Positions 46,901 to 52,948 of a DNA stretch of 64,000 nucleotides are shown in pieces; the first letter of the stretch is position 1, and each line of letters starts with the position of its first letter. The stretch covers positions 1 to 64,000 of the forward strand of contig JACCEP010000001.1 in assembly GCA_013416395.1 (NCBI GenBank), written 5' to 3'. This DNA comes from Alcaligenaceae bacterium (GTDB taxonomy: Bacteria > Pseudomonadota > Gammaproteobacteria > Burkholderiales > Burkholderiaceae_B). The notes below the pieces were generated by a model. The model did no database searches. It was not told where the DNA came from and worked only from the letters and a program-made list of their open reading frames with translations. The translations under genes and the position numbers were made by a program.

Positions 46901-49710
46901 CCTGCACCCGTGCCACTCGCTTGCGAATCTACCCCGGCCCCATGCGCGTCAGTACCGAATGCCATCGCATTTGCTGCTGTCGCATGTGCCGCACTACCTT
47001 GCGCAATACCTCTGGCAGCATTAACAACAGAATCTTTTCCGATGACGATACCTTCAACCGCCGTCGACGTGGACGCAGTACCGATCACAATCGAATTTTT
47101 AACCGATGGACCGTTGCCCTGACGGTCTGTATACGAGTCTCTACCAATAACGATGGAGTTTTCATCGCGACTTATCACATGCGTGCCGATAGCTACGCCG
47201 CTTTCGCCACGCGCTTCTGACTGCGAATTACCGACTGTGGTGGAGTTCTTACCCAGCCCTTTGATATTATGGCCAAGCACCACAGCAGAATCACCTTCAG
47301 CGCCAGCCATATGCCCGATGGCAATTGCATCCCGATTCTTTGTGGTTGCGTCCGGGCCTATAGCGATTGAGTCAATCGCGGCCGCGCCATTGTTGTTTTT
47401 GTTGCCCTTGTCTGTGCCGCCATCGTTGATGCTGACATATTCCTGCATATTTTGATCAATTTGAGTCTGCAGGTTATTGATTACACCACCGGCAAAATCA
47501 ATATCGCTCAGACTAATGCCCGACACCGCTTGCTGCAACTGTCGAACGTTTACCGCATCCGTTTCCTGTGCGCCATCTTCTACATTGACAATACGCCGTG
47601 TAAACACGCCCCCTGGGTCGCTACTACCTACAGAAACGGCACTCCCCGAAAACGAACGATTGGTGAACGCACTGCTTCCGGAGACGTCAGCCTGAGTCGC
47701 CTGAGAGTTCAAACCTAAAGCTACGTGACCGCTATCCGCATGGGCGTTAGGGCCAACTGCAGTTCCTGTTCCTAGCGCCGTTGTCTGACGCCCCAACGCA
47801 ACCCCCGTATTACCGGCGGAAGCCAAATACCCAATCGCGACGCCTTCGGTCTCCGACTTGGAATCTTCCCCGATACTGACAGCTCGGTTCGCTGTGCGAC
47901 CGGTATTCGCATTAGTGCCGATACTAACGTTTGCGTCGCCGTCCACGCCGACACCAGCCTGGCGTCCAAAAGCAACGTTTTCGTTGCCGTCAACACCACT
48001 GCCAGCCTGGTCACCCATCGTCACATTAAACTGGCCTTTGACGTTTTGTCCTGACTGAGCACCAATGGCAATATTGTGCGACCGATCATTCGGAAGGTTT
48101 GAGGTCGTGCCCAGACCAGCGGCACTACCGATTGAAATATTATTCTGAGCCCCTGCCTCTGCCCCCTCACCCAGGGCAATTCCGTTGGCACCACTTGCTG
48201 TTGCGCTTGTTCCGAACGCAAGCGTGTTACCGCCCGAAGCACTTGCTTGATGACCAATGGCTGTACTGCCCACACCGCTACTTACACTATCTTTTCCAAT
48301 AGCGATCGCAGCAACCGGGTCGCTGCCGTCTGTTGGCGTTAACGCTTTAGCGCCGTCACCCACTGCAACCGAGCTCACGCCTTCGGCGATGGCCCCTGCA
48401 CCAATGGCTGCAGCCTTGCCACCGCTGGCTTTGGCGCCAGTGCCCGCGGCCAATGCCCCTGTAGCGCTAGCATTCGAATTAGCCCCTACTGCCACTGCAT
48501 TAGTAGCGCTCGTGCGTGCATTGTGACCGGCCGCAAAACTACCAGTGCCACCCGACACGGAGTCAGGGCCGATAGCGATGGAATCCACACCCGCCGCCTG
48601 AGCATCAGGCTTGGTGGAATTGGCACGGAAGTACTTGATGCCTTTGCCTTCTTCATTCAGCAAGTGATAAACCTGCCCCGCATTGATGGCGTCAGTGCTT
48701 CCGGCTGCAACGTTTCCGTTGCCCACGTTAGTAATCTTAGTGCCACCCACATTGAGGCCGCCATTCAACGTCGTTTGGCCTGCAACAGTAAGGGGACCAC
48801 CTACTGTTGTTGCGCCTGTACTCGTTAAGGTGGTTGCTGAAATATTATCTTTTGTTTTGACGGTTAGCTCCGCCCCCGAGCGCGTAACGTCAATGTTCTG
48901 GCCGCCTGTGACAGTTACGGTGTCACCTGGCTTGACAGTTGCAACACCGCCCGTGCCACTGGCCTTAAGATCCCAGCCTCGATTGGCCGCAGCTGACACG
49001 GTATCCAGCTGCCCTTTGTTAACAGCGTCCGCAGCATTCGTACCGTTTGCAACATTGACAATTTTCTTGCTCTTCATGTCAATCTGGCTTTGACTGATAA
49101 CAGGCCCACCACCATTCATGGTGAGCGTATTAGCCGTTACCGCAGCCAACGCAGACGTTCCGCTGGCGGTTAACCCAGCAAGTGTCGTAGCACCAGTGAC
49201 ATTGAGCCCGGCCAATTGTGTAGTACCACCCGTGACGGTCAGCCCCGACAATGTGGTTGTGCCCGCAGTCAGCGCACCCAGCGTACTTTGCCCCGCAACA
49301 CTCAAGGTCCCGGCAAGCGCTGTAGCACCAGTAACACCCAGGGTCTGGGCCGTGACAGCCTGCAACGAGGTTGCTCCTGCAACCGTGAGCTTCTTCTTTA
49401 CATCCAGATCATCTTCAAAGGTGGACTTGCCATCGACAGTCAGATCACCACCCACGGTTGCATTACCAGTTACTGCCAGGCTGTTACCCGTCAATGCCTG
49501 CGCAAAAGCCACCTGCCCACCACCCAGCAGGCCAGCTCCCATTAGAGCGAGCGCACACAACGTAAGTGTCCATGCGCCCGCAGGTGCGGCGCCTCTTGCG
49601 CCAGTGCCTACTGAAGAGCCCGATCGCTTGCCGCGTGACTTGGCAATCTCCGGAACTGCAACATAAGTTCCCGTTTGTTCATTCCATAACGTTCTGTAAA
49701 TTCGATTCAC
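37978..49710 (-). CDS. Giant trimeric autotransporter adhesin (YadA/Hia type)
   Basis: 3910 residues, 11.7 kb. GTG start at 49710 (VNRIYRTLWNEQ) with GGAGAG four bases upstream: this is the extended signal peptide (ESPR) typical of large autotransporters. Cleavage is expected after VAFAQA near residue 71. Head regions of AIG-x-A-type beta-roll repeats occupy about residues 370-675 and 780-1105. Between 1150 and 3800 is a stalk of neck and connector repeats (INMGGNKITNVAAGTDKTDA, DAVNVGQL, KADAGADLDRKLGE). The last ~75 residues (ASAGIAAALATAGLPQAYLP to GVGYQW) are the YadA anchor that trimerises into a 12-stranded barrel. The protein is a surface adhesin. TpgA-like and SecD-head lipoproteins lie downstream, AraC-type regulators upstream. 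Confidence 0.97.
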   Translation of the reverse strand: MNRIYRTLWNEQTGTYVAVPEIAKSRGKRSGSSVGTGARGAAPAGAWTLTLCALALMGAGLLGGGQVAFAQALTGNSLAVTGNATVGGDLTVDGKSTFEDDLDVKKKLTVAGATSLQAVTAQTLGVTGATALAGTLSVAGQSTLGALTAGTTTLSGLTVTGGTTQLAGLNVTGATTLAGLTASGTSALAAVTANTLTMNGGGPVISQSQIDMKSKKIVNVANGTNAADAVNKGQLDTVSAAANRGWDLKASGTGGVATVKPGDTVTVTGGQNIDVTRSGAELTVKTKDNISATTLTSTGATTVGGPLTVAGQTTLNGGLNVGGTKITNVGNGNVAAGSTDAINAGQVYHLLNEEGKGIKYFRANSTKPDAQAAGVDSIAIGPDSVSGGTGSFAAGHNARTSATNAVAVGANSNASATGALAAGTGAKASGGKAAAIGAGAIAEGVSSVAVGDGAKALTPTDGSDPVAAIAIGKDSVSSGVGSTAIGHQASASGGNTLAFGTSATASGANGIALGEGAEAGAQNNISIGSAAGLGTTSNLPNDRSHNIAIGAQSGQNVKGQFNVTMGDQAGSGVDGNENVAFGRQAGVGVDGDANVSIGTNANTGRTANRAVSIGEDSKSETEGVAIGYLASAGNTGVALGRQTTALGTGTAVGPNAHADSGHVALGLNSQATQADVSGSSAFTNRSFSGSAVSVGSSDPGGVFTRRIVNVEDGAQETDAVNVRQLQQAVSGISLSDIDFAGGVINNLQTQIDQNMQEYVSINDGGTDKGNKNNNGAAAIDSIAIGPDATTKNRDAIAIGHMAGAEGDSAVVLGHNIKGLGKNSTTVGNSQSEARGESGVAIGTHVISRDENSIVIGRDSYTDRQGNGPSVKNSIVIGTASTSTAVEGIVIGKDSVVNAARGIAQGSAAHATAANAMAFGTDAHGAGVDSQASGTGAGSYAERGIALGAKARSGQENPNVGDLGSNRDSIAIGSDSVAEMNSSIATGREAKATANFAQALGYKAQASGVESIAQGSSALALGQQAMAMGTGAQSTAASAMAMGTGAQTTAASAMAMGTDAQSTAGNAIAMGAGAQSTAAGAVAIGRGATAGNGRSVALGDGAATDGPVDTTNATLNNLTYGTFAGTAPIATVSVGTAGEKRTITNVAAGRISGTSTDAINGSQLYATNAVLGNVANTTKQILGGNAALNPNGSLSMTDIGNTGKDNVHDAIKYAAQGWNLSTNSGVASNVAPGGKVDLANTDGNIKIAQAGGNVQFNLADDVKVKNDLTVGGDTAIAGNTTIAGMTNMNGGATISKSLTVNPNTNVNFGGNKITNVAAGTADTDGVNVSQLNTVKNSPITFAGNTGSVDRKLGETQIIRGSLANTAAASSDNIRTQVNAAGDMEILLAKNLTADSLSINNGGPVINNTGINMGGKKITNLAKGTDGTDAVNVDQLTEVSDVANKGWNLSTNNGVASNVAPGGKVDLANTDGNIKIAQAGGNVQFNLADDVKVKNDLTVGGDTTIAGMTNMNGGATISKSLTVNPNTNVNFGGNKITNVAAGTADTDGVNVSQLNTLANKPLTFKADAGADLERRLGDSVAINGADSNISTTTTPEGVDIALAKDLKLGPAGSVTMGNTLVNNAGLTITGGPSVTVGGIYAGDKKITNVTAGTAPTDAVNVSQLTDQDTALTTKGLDFSGNTGADVHRDLGTKLAIKGDATTASTYSGANLKTVTDPANGAINIQMAEAPEFKAVTTNDLTVNNNLSVKNGATINMGGNKITNVAAGTDKTDAVNVGQLDNVSDVANAGWNVSSNSGTTTNNISPNGNVDFRGDSNVTIAQTGADDDAVLQVKLNPDLAVTSVTTGNTVMNTGGITINNGANGPITLTNDGLKAGTVVVSAATGIHAGDKKITNVTAGVADTDAVNVSQLKNQDTALTAKGLDFSGNTGGDVHRDLGTTLAIKGDATTAGTYSGANLKTVTDPANGAINIQMAEAPEFKAVTTNDLTVNNNLSVKNGATINMGGNKITNVAAGTDKTDAVNVGQLEDVDATANKGWHLTASGANSSNVKPDGKVDLSPTDGNIVITKAGTDNDIKFALADDLNVGTVNVNKNLTVKGDTNLGDTFYVTPGAITVAPATTINMGGNKITNVAKAENNGEVVVYEQLGELDDTLTKKGMNFAGNTGVDVHRDLGTTLAIKGNATTAGTYSGANLKTVTDPANGAINIQMAEAPEFKAVTTNDLTVNNNLSVKNGATINMGHNKITNVAAGTDKTDAVNLGQLDDVSDVANAGWHLTANGASSTNVKPTETVDLTNATDNNIVVSKGTETNPHQVRFGLADNVTIANNLKVGGNSEVAGNATIGGNTSIGGSASIAGAMSVAGASHLAGGATISEKLIVSPNTDINMGGNKVHGVAAGTADTDGVNVSQLNTLANKPLTFKADAGADLDRKLGETVAIKGADSNISTTTTPDGVNIALAKNLNLGPTGSVQMGNTLVDNNGLTIAGGPSVTLAGGVNAGGKVISNVAPGVAGTDGVNVNQLKDVDATANKGWHLTATGANSSNVKPDGKVDLSPTDGNIVITKVDTDNDIKFALADDLNLGTVNVNKNLTVKGDTNLGDTFYVTPGAITVAPATTINMGGNKITNVAKAENNGEVVVYEQLGELDDTLTKKGMNFSGNRGADVHRDLGTTLAIKGVASTAGAYTGANIRTVTDPASGAINILMAKAPVFDAVTTEDLTVNQNLTVKKGANIDMGGNKITNVKAGTNKLDAVNFGQLKKVDETANKGWHLTATGANSSNVKPDGKVDLSPTDGNIVITKVDTDNDIKFALADDLNLGTVNVNKNLTVKGDTNLGDTFYVKPGEINVAPATTINMGGNKITNVAKAENNGEVVVYEQLGELDDTLTKKGMNFAGNKGADVHRDLGTTLAIKGAASTAGGYSGANIKTVTDPATGAINIRMAKAPVFDAVTTEDLTVNQNLTVKNGATINMGGNKVTNVAAGTDKTDAVNLGQLDDVSDVANAGWHLTANGADSTNVKPSDKVDLTNATDNNIVVSKGPATDPHQVRFGLADNVTIANNLTVTNNANVGGALNVTGLASLSGGAHISKELIVSPNTDINMGGNKVHGVDAGTADTDAVNVSQLNTLANKPLTFKADAGADLDRKLGETVAITGADSNISTTTNPDGLSIALAKNLDLGAAGSVQMGDTLINGTGLTILGGPNITLAGINAGNKVITNVAPGVAGTDAVNVNQLNKVDETANKGWHISASGANSSNVKPDGKVDLSPTDGNIIIEKLATDNDIKFALADDLNLGTVNVNKNLTVKGDTNLGDTFYVTPGAINVAGGTTINMGGNKITNVAKAENNGDVVVYEQLGELDDAVTTKGLNFAGNEGADVHRDLGTTLAIQGGATTAGAYSGANLKTVTDPVTGAINIQMAEAPEFKAVATNDLTVNKSLTVKHGATINMGGNKVTNVAAGTDKTDAVNVGQLDDVSEVANRGWNLKADGKNESNVAPGGTVDLANTDKNIVIEKDATDPNKVLFNLAREISIDQVTTGNTVMNTEGITIAGGPNGPISLTNQGLTAGSVIISSISGINAGGHKITNVAAGTALTDAVNVSQLKDVQQNVDDLGDRAVKYDGKAGDPKNQITLEDTKSLDGGKTGGTTISNLAQGEVSKNSTEAINGSQLHDMGEQVAGSLGGNSKFVGGKLVTELNVGGNSYNNVNDALVGLNTDLENVSNVANAGWNVQTNGGDASKVAPGKTVNFKDGQNIKITNDGLNITVATADHITVKSVTASKVTAEEVAIKDGPTINKGGIDMHDKRITNLAAGVDDKDAVNVSQLNKATGDLNSRVDNLSGKVNQVDNRASAGIAAALATAGLPQAYLPGKSMFSVAGGTWRGETGYAMGLSTVSDNGKWVVKGSATSSSRGDYGGSVGVGYQW
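39361..44670 (-). repeat. Long stalk modules repeated within the adhesin
   Basis: Two families of modules are interleaved. One (encoding SGANLKTVTDPANGAINIQM and its variants) occurs six times, near 39480, 40905, 41610, 43090, 43790 and 44530. The other (encoding GDTNLGDTFYVTPG) occurs four times; the shared DNA word CGTAGAACGTATCGCCCAG starts at 39792, 41214, 41919 and 43399. Large parts are nearly identical at the DNA level. Confidence 0.9.
45061..46065 (-). repeat. Near-identical ~330-bp direct repeat with an 18-bp indel
   Basis: Roughly 45061-45395 and 45726-46060 match almost base for base (neck, NPNTNVNFGGNKITN, VDLANTDGNIKIAQAGGN). The second copy has an extra 18 bp (near 45875-45895) that adds six residues, so one copy reads TIAGMTNM and the other AIAGNTTIAGMTNM. 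Confidence 0.85.
46483..46650 (-). repeat. 42-bp tandem repeat in the adhesin head
   Basis: Four to five tandem units encode the 14-residue AMAMGTGAQSTAAS beta-roll repeat, with high identity at the DNA level. It is in frame, so copy-number changes would lengthen or shorten the head by one turn. Confidence 0.85.
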
Positions 49711-49945
49711 AATACTCTCCGTCCGTGCAGAAGTGAGCCCTGCCGACGTCACGTACGAGGTGAGCAAATTCGGTATGGGCAGCTATTCAAGGTTTTGTTA
49801 CCAATCGTGGTGCTTTGGTGACACTTTGCGTGATATTGAGAGGGGTGACTTTTGATTTCTGCGCAAAAACTTTTGTTTCTTCGCTAATCTTTTGTGACAA
49901 ACGTCAAGAATCTAAAAAAGATTGTGAATCAGCAGGCGGAGCGAA
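49711..49945 (-). promoter_or_regulatory. Promoter region of the adhesin with CAAAAG array
   Basis: About 235 bp between the adhesin start and the araC terminator. On the minus strand CAAAAG occurs at 49894-49889, 49875-49870 and 49854-49849, followed by GCAAAG (49829) and CCAAAG (49818). The first three are 19 and 21 bp apart, about two helical turns, so a repeated binding site is plausible. The GGAGAG ribosome-binding site is at 49715-49720. Confidence 0.5.
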
Positions 49946-49978
49946 AATTTAAAAAAAAGGACGCAAAAAGCGTCCTTT
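49946..49978 (-). terminator. Intrinsic terminator of the AraC-type gene
   Basis: Stem AAAGGACGC / GCGTCCTTT with a five-base loop. On the minus strand it is followed by a T-rich run, so it ends the transcript of 50016-50426 before the adhesin gene, which therefore has its own promoter. Confidence 0.9.
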
Positions 49979-50015
49979 GGCTGCTACCGATTTCCGGTCA
50001 TTCCGGTAAAAGCAT

Positions 50016-50426
50016 TCAAAACATATCACCCTGTATAACGTGGATTATCTCGTGATAAGGGCTCTGTCTAAATGACCACGGGTTCACCCCCACGTAGTCA
50101 TGGAAGGCAGCTGCAAACTCAGAGGTATGCTCAAAACCTACCGCTGCAGAAATCTCATTTAAGGTGAGCGAACTTTGCACTAAAAGCCGCTGAGCCGCCA
50201 GAAAGCGCGTTTCAGCCAGCAAAGAGACAACATTTTTCCCACACATTTTTTGTACGGCACAATCGAGAATCGCTGGATCTGTGCGCAGCAAAGCTGCCAG
50301 ATCCGACAGTGATTGAAGCTTGCCGTAATGCTGTTCAATACAGTTACGGGCATATCTTGCAAGCAACAAATCGTCTTTCGAATTGTGGTTGGTGCTGTTA
50401 GTTGCAGTTATTTCTTTTGTAGTCAT
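50016..50426 (-). CDS. Short AraC-type DNA-binding protein
   Basis: 136 residues, essentially only the AraC double helix-turn-helix (about 20-120: AALLRTDPAILDCAVQKM, then LTLNEISAAVGFEHTSEFAA and FHDYVGVNPWSFRQS). It lacks a ligand or receiver domain. It lies directly upstream of the adhesin on the same strand, separated by a terminator. The coding DNA is more AT-rich than its neighbours. Likely a regulator of the adhesin; the target is inferred from position. Confidence 0.85.
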   Translation of the reverse strand: MTTKEITATNSTNHNSKDDLLLARYARNCIEQHYGKLQSLSDLAALLRTDPAILDCAVQKMCGKNVVSLLAETRFLAAQRLLVQSSLTLNEISAAVGFEHTSEFAAAFHDYVGVNPWSFRQSPYHEIIHVIQGDMF

Positions 50427-50509
50427 TTTTATTTTTGATCACAGCACACCTTGGGCAGAAAAACTGATCTTTTTTATGTTTCACAATGATGCATTTAAGC
50501 CAGACATAT

Positions 50510-50680
50510 TCAGATCGAAAGCTCGTCACAATAAATTCTCAAATTGATTCCATTTGATACATATTGGACTGTTAGGTCTCCATGTTCTTTTGAAAACAGT
50601 ACGAACTCTTTTGATTTCAGCGTTTTTTCACTTACGTCTGTCACATTTATTAAAATTTTCTTCAGCCACCGTGCAGTCAT
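50510..50680 (-). CDS. Possible small protein coupled to the response-regulator gene
   Basis: 56 codons starting with an ATG one base after the response-regulator stop (TAG-C-ATG), which would allow coupled translation. The product (MTARWLKKILINVTDVSEKT...) is basic at the start and has no known family. The region is AT-rich. It may be a real small gene or chance. Confidence 0.35.
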   Translation of the reverse strand: MTARWLKKILINVTDVSEKTLKSKEFVLFSKEHGDLTVQYVSNGINLRIYCDELSI

Positions 50681-50681
50681 G

Positions 50682-51602
50682 CTATGTTTCACTCAGCGTT
50701 GCCGTTTTGCGAAATTCAGACGGAGACTTTCCGGCATATTCTCTGAATGCTGTAGAAAAATTCGCCGCACTTGACGCCCCGATCTCGTCAGCAATGGCCA
50801 CCATGCTCAACGACGAATTCAGCAATAAGTGTTCTGCGTGCATCATGCGTCGCTGACGGATATAGTCGGCCATGGTCATATTCAGGCGCAACTCAAACGC
50901 CCGCAACAAACGGCGCTCTGAAACACCCAGTTGTTTGGCAATGTCGGGCGACCGAGGTGGGTCAGTGAGCTGTTCGTGAATAATCTGGGTTGCTGCACGC
51001 AGCAGAACACGGTCGCGTTCAAGGTTTATGGCGTCTTGTGCTGATTTAAACCCACCGGCCTTGCCACCGGTGGCTGCAGCAAGCTGGCTCTCAGTCAAGA
51101 TCGAATCCGCTTCTGCGATGTCTGTAAACGCAGGCAAGCCGCCACTGTTCTGGCTGTTCGTTGCATCATTTGGGCCGGTAAGCGTTTCTGAAGCATTGCT
51201 GGCCGCCGCACGCTGCGCCAAGTCCAGGTGAATTTTGACACGCTCCGTCACTTCCTCCGCCTGATAAGGCTTGACGATGTAATCGACAGCGCCACTGCGT
51301 AAGCCGAGCAATCTTTGCTCCAGTTCGACACTCGAAGTCAGAATAAGTATCGGAATGTGCTGCGTTTTAGGGTCTGCCTTTAAAAGTCGGGCAACGGCAA
51401 AGCCGTCCATTTTGGGCATACGAATGTCGAGCAAAATCAAATCGGGCAGGCTTGCCTGAGCGCGTGCATACCCTTGCGCGCCGTCGAAGGCCACGCTAAT
51501 GCGGTAGTCATTCTGGCGTAGCATTTCTACCAGAATTCGAAGCTGCTCGGGGTTGTCATCAACTGCCAGAATATGGGCGCGAGACCGATTTTGTACATTC
51601 AT
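50682..51602 (-). CDS. Response regulator with AraC-type output domain
   Basis: 306 residues. Receiver domain at 10-125 (HILAVDDNPEQL, phosphoacceptor in LLDIRMPKMDG, conserved Lys in YIVKPY), a low-complexity linker (about 130-195) and an AraC double helix-turn-helix at about 205-303 (RSPDIAKQLGVSERRLLRAF, SMVAIADEIGASSAANFSTA). The ATG at 51602 is the first standard start. No sensor kinase gene is adjacent. It lies in front of the short AraC gene and the adhesin on the same strand, which suggests it controls the adhesin locus. Confidence 0.88.
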   Translation of the reverse strand: MNVQNRSRAHILAVDDNPEQLRILVEMLRQNDYRISVAFDGAQGYARAQASLPDLILLDIRMPKMDGFAVARLLKADPKTQHIPILILTSSVELEQRLLGLRSGAVDYIVKPYQAEEVTERVKIHLDLAQRAAASNASETLTGPNDATNSQNSGGLPAFTDIAEADSILTESQLAAATGGKAGGFKSAQDAINLERDRVLLRAATQIIHEQLTDPPRSPDIAKQLGVSERRLLRAFELRLNMTMADYIRQRRMMHAEHLLLNSSLSMVAIADEIGASSAANFSTAFREYAGKSPSEFRKTATLSET

Positions 51603-51748
51603 AGACAATAAATACCTTTGGTAACGTTTGCCACGTTACTAGCACCTATCCAATCCGTCTATGTTTAAGGCTGAACTTTTCCAATTGTTGACAAATGACG
51701 TTGTATCTAGACTTTTAACTGTCAGTAAAACCGATTAACCACTGTCCT

Positions 51749-52555
51749 TTAGATACCGGCTGCGGTTTTGACCAACACAATTATGGCGACCAGGGCACAA
51801 ACCGTAGCAAAACCTAGCTGGAGTAATCGCGGCGAAAGCCGGGGCGACGCCACCCTGCCGACCAACATGCCAACCACGGCAAACACGACAAATGCAGTCA
51901 TGTTTGCAGGCCATTGAAACTGTGTAGACAACAGGGCATTACCCACAGTTGCACCTGAAATAAGCGCGATGACCATGAGCGATGTGGCAACGACACTGTG
52001 TATGCCAACATTGCTAAACTTTTGCAGAGCGGGCACGATGATGAAGCCTCCGCCCACGCCCAGCATGCCGGTAAACAGCCCTGAGGTCGCGCCAATCGCA
52101 CCGATTGTGGCCGCAACACGCGGGCTCCAGACAAAGCGTCCTGTTTCAGGTGAAACCATACAGGGCTTGATTGCGCTTTCGGTCACCATTGTGGTGCCTC
52201 GCGGCAAGGCCTTCTGATAGCTTCTAAACGACACAAAAGCCATGATGCATGCAAACATAATCATGAGCCATGCAGAGGGCAGGTGTCTGGCAATCATTAC
52301 ACCTAAGGGTGCCGTTACGGCCCCCATGATGGACATGAGTGCGGCAGCCTTGTACCGAACCCAACCTCTGCGCAAGCCGTCGATAGCGCCCAATATACCC
52401 GCCAGGCTCACCGCGACCAGGGTGACCGGGGCAGCCACCTTGATGTCGGTGCCGAGCACGAGTACGAGCGCAGGCACGGCAAGTATGCCACCCCCCGCGC
52501 CGGTGAGCCCCATGATGAGCCCCACCACCATGCCCAGTATGCTTTCGATAATCAT
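51749..52555 (-). CDS. TauE/SafE-family permease
   Basis: 268 residues with about eight membrane helices; GLTGAGGGILAVPALVLVLG near the start and GMLGVGGGFIIVPAL in the second half are the paired TauE/SafE motifs. The family exports sulfite, sulfoacetate and related anions. In this window tsdBA also handles sulfur compounds, but no direct link can be shown. It is bounded by terminators downstream of its start region at 52645. Confidence 0.88.
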   Translation of the reverse strand: MIIESILGMVVGLIMGLTGAGGGILAVPALVLVLGTDIKVAAPVTLVAVSLAGILGAIDGLRRGWVRYKAAALMSIMGAVTAPLGVMIARHLPSAWLMIMFACIMAFVSFRSYQKALPRGTTMVTESAIKPCMVSPETGRFVWSPRVAATIGAIGATSGLFTGMLGVGGGFIIVPALQKFSNVGIHSVVATSLMVIALISGATVGNALLSTQFQWPANMTAFVVFAVVGMLVGRVASPRLSPRLLQLGFATVCALVAIIVLVKTAAGI

Positions 52556-52823
52556 GCATCGATTATATAAGCAGAAACGATATGCTTATTTCTACAAGAA
52601 ATAAAGAATCATAATGGAACGGCTGGAACTCATGATCCACAAGTAAAAAACCACACGCTACAAACTATCAGCGTGAGGTTTTTTTGAGAGGACATCGTCG
52701 CATTCAGTGGCAGGTTGATTGTCGCTGAAGAGGCAGGTAGAGACATGTATGCATATGCAGACGCTTGGGGGGGGTGGCCCTCCCCCGTGAACCATGACTT
52801 GCCGCTTGCTGGAAGCGTAAAAG
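52556..52823. other. Intergenic region with terminator and G tract
   Basis: No credible gene. It contains the hairpin at 52645-52685 and a run of eight G at 52767-52774 followed by a complementary CCCCC. AT-rich sequence around 52560-52615 probably carries the permease promoter. Confidence 0.5.
52645..52685. terminator. Bidirectional intrinsic terminator
   Basis: AAAAAACC and CACGCT pair with AGCGTG and GGTTTTTT around a ten-base loop. A and T runs on both sides allow use on both strands. There is no obvious gene immediately on the plus strand before it. Confidence 0.85.
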
Positions 52824-52873
52824 AAAACCCACCGCGCTCAGAAACCATGGTTTCAGGCCATTGCGGTGGGTTT
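52824..52873 (-). terminator. Terminator of the succinate-semialdehyde dehydrogenase gene
   Basis: Outer stem AAACCCACCGC / GCGGTGGGTTT with an inner perfect palindrome GAAACCATGGTTTC (52841-52854). On the minus strand a T-rich stretch follows. It lies 76 bp behind the dehydrogenase stop. Confidence 0.8.
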
Positions 52874-52948
52874 GTGCTGCCGGTGGCAAGACTGCCCCGC
52901 CTTAAACTGCGGGGCTAGTCTCACACTGGCTTGTGGGCTAACCGCGCC

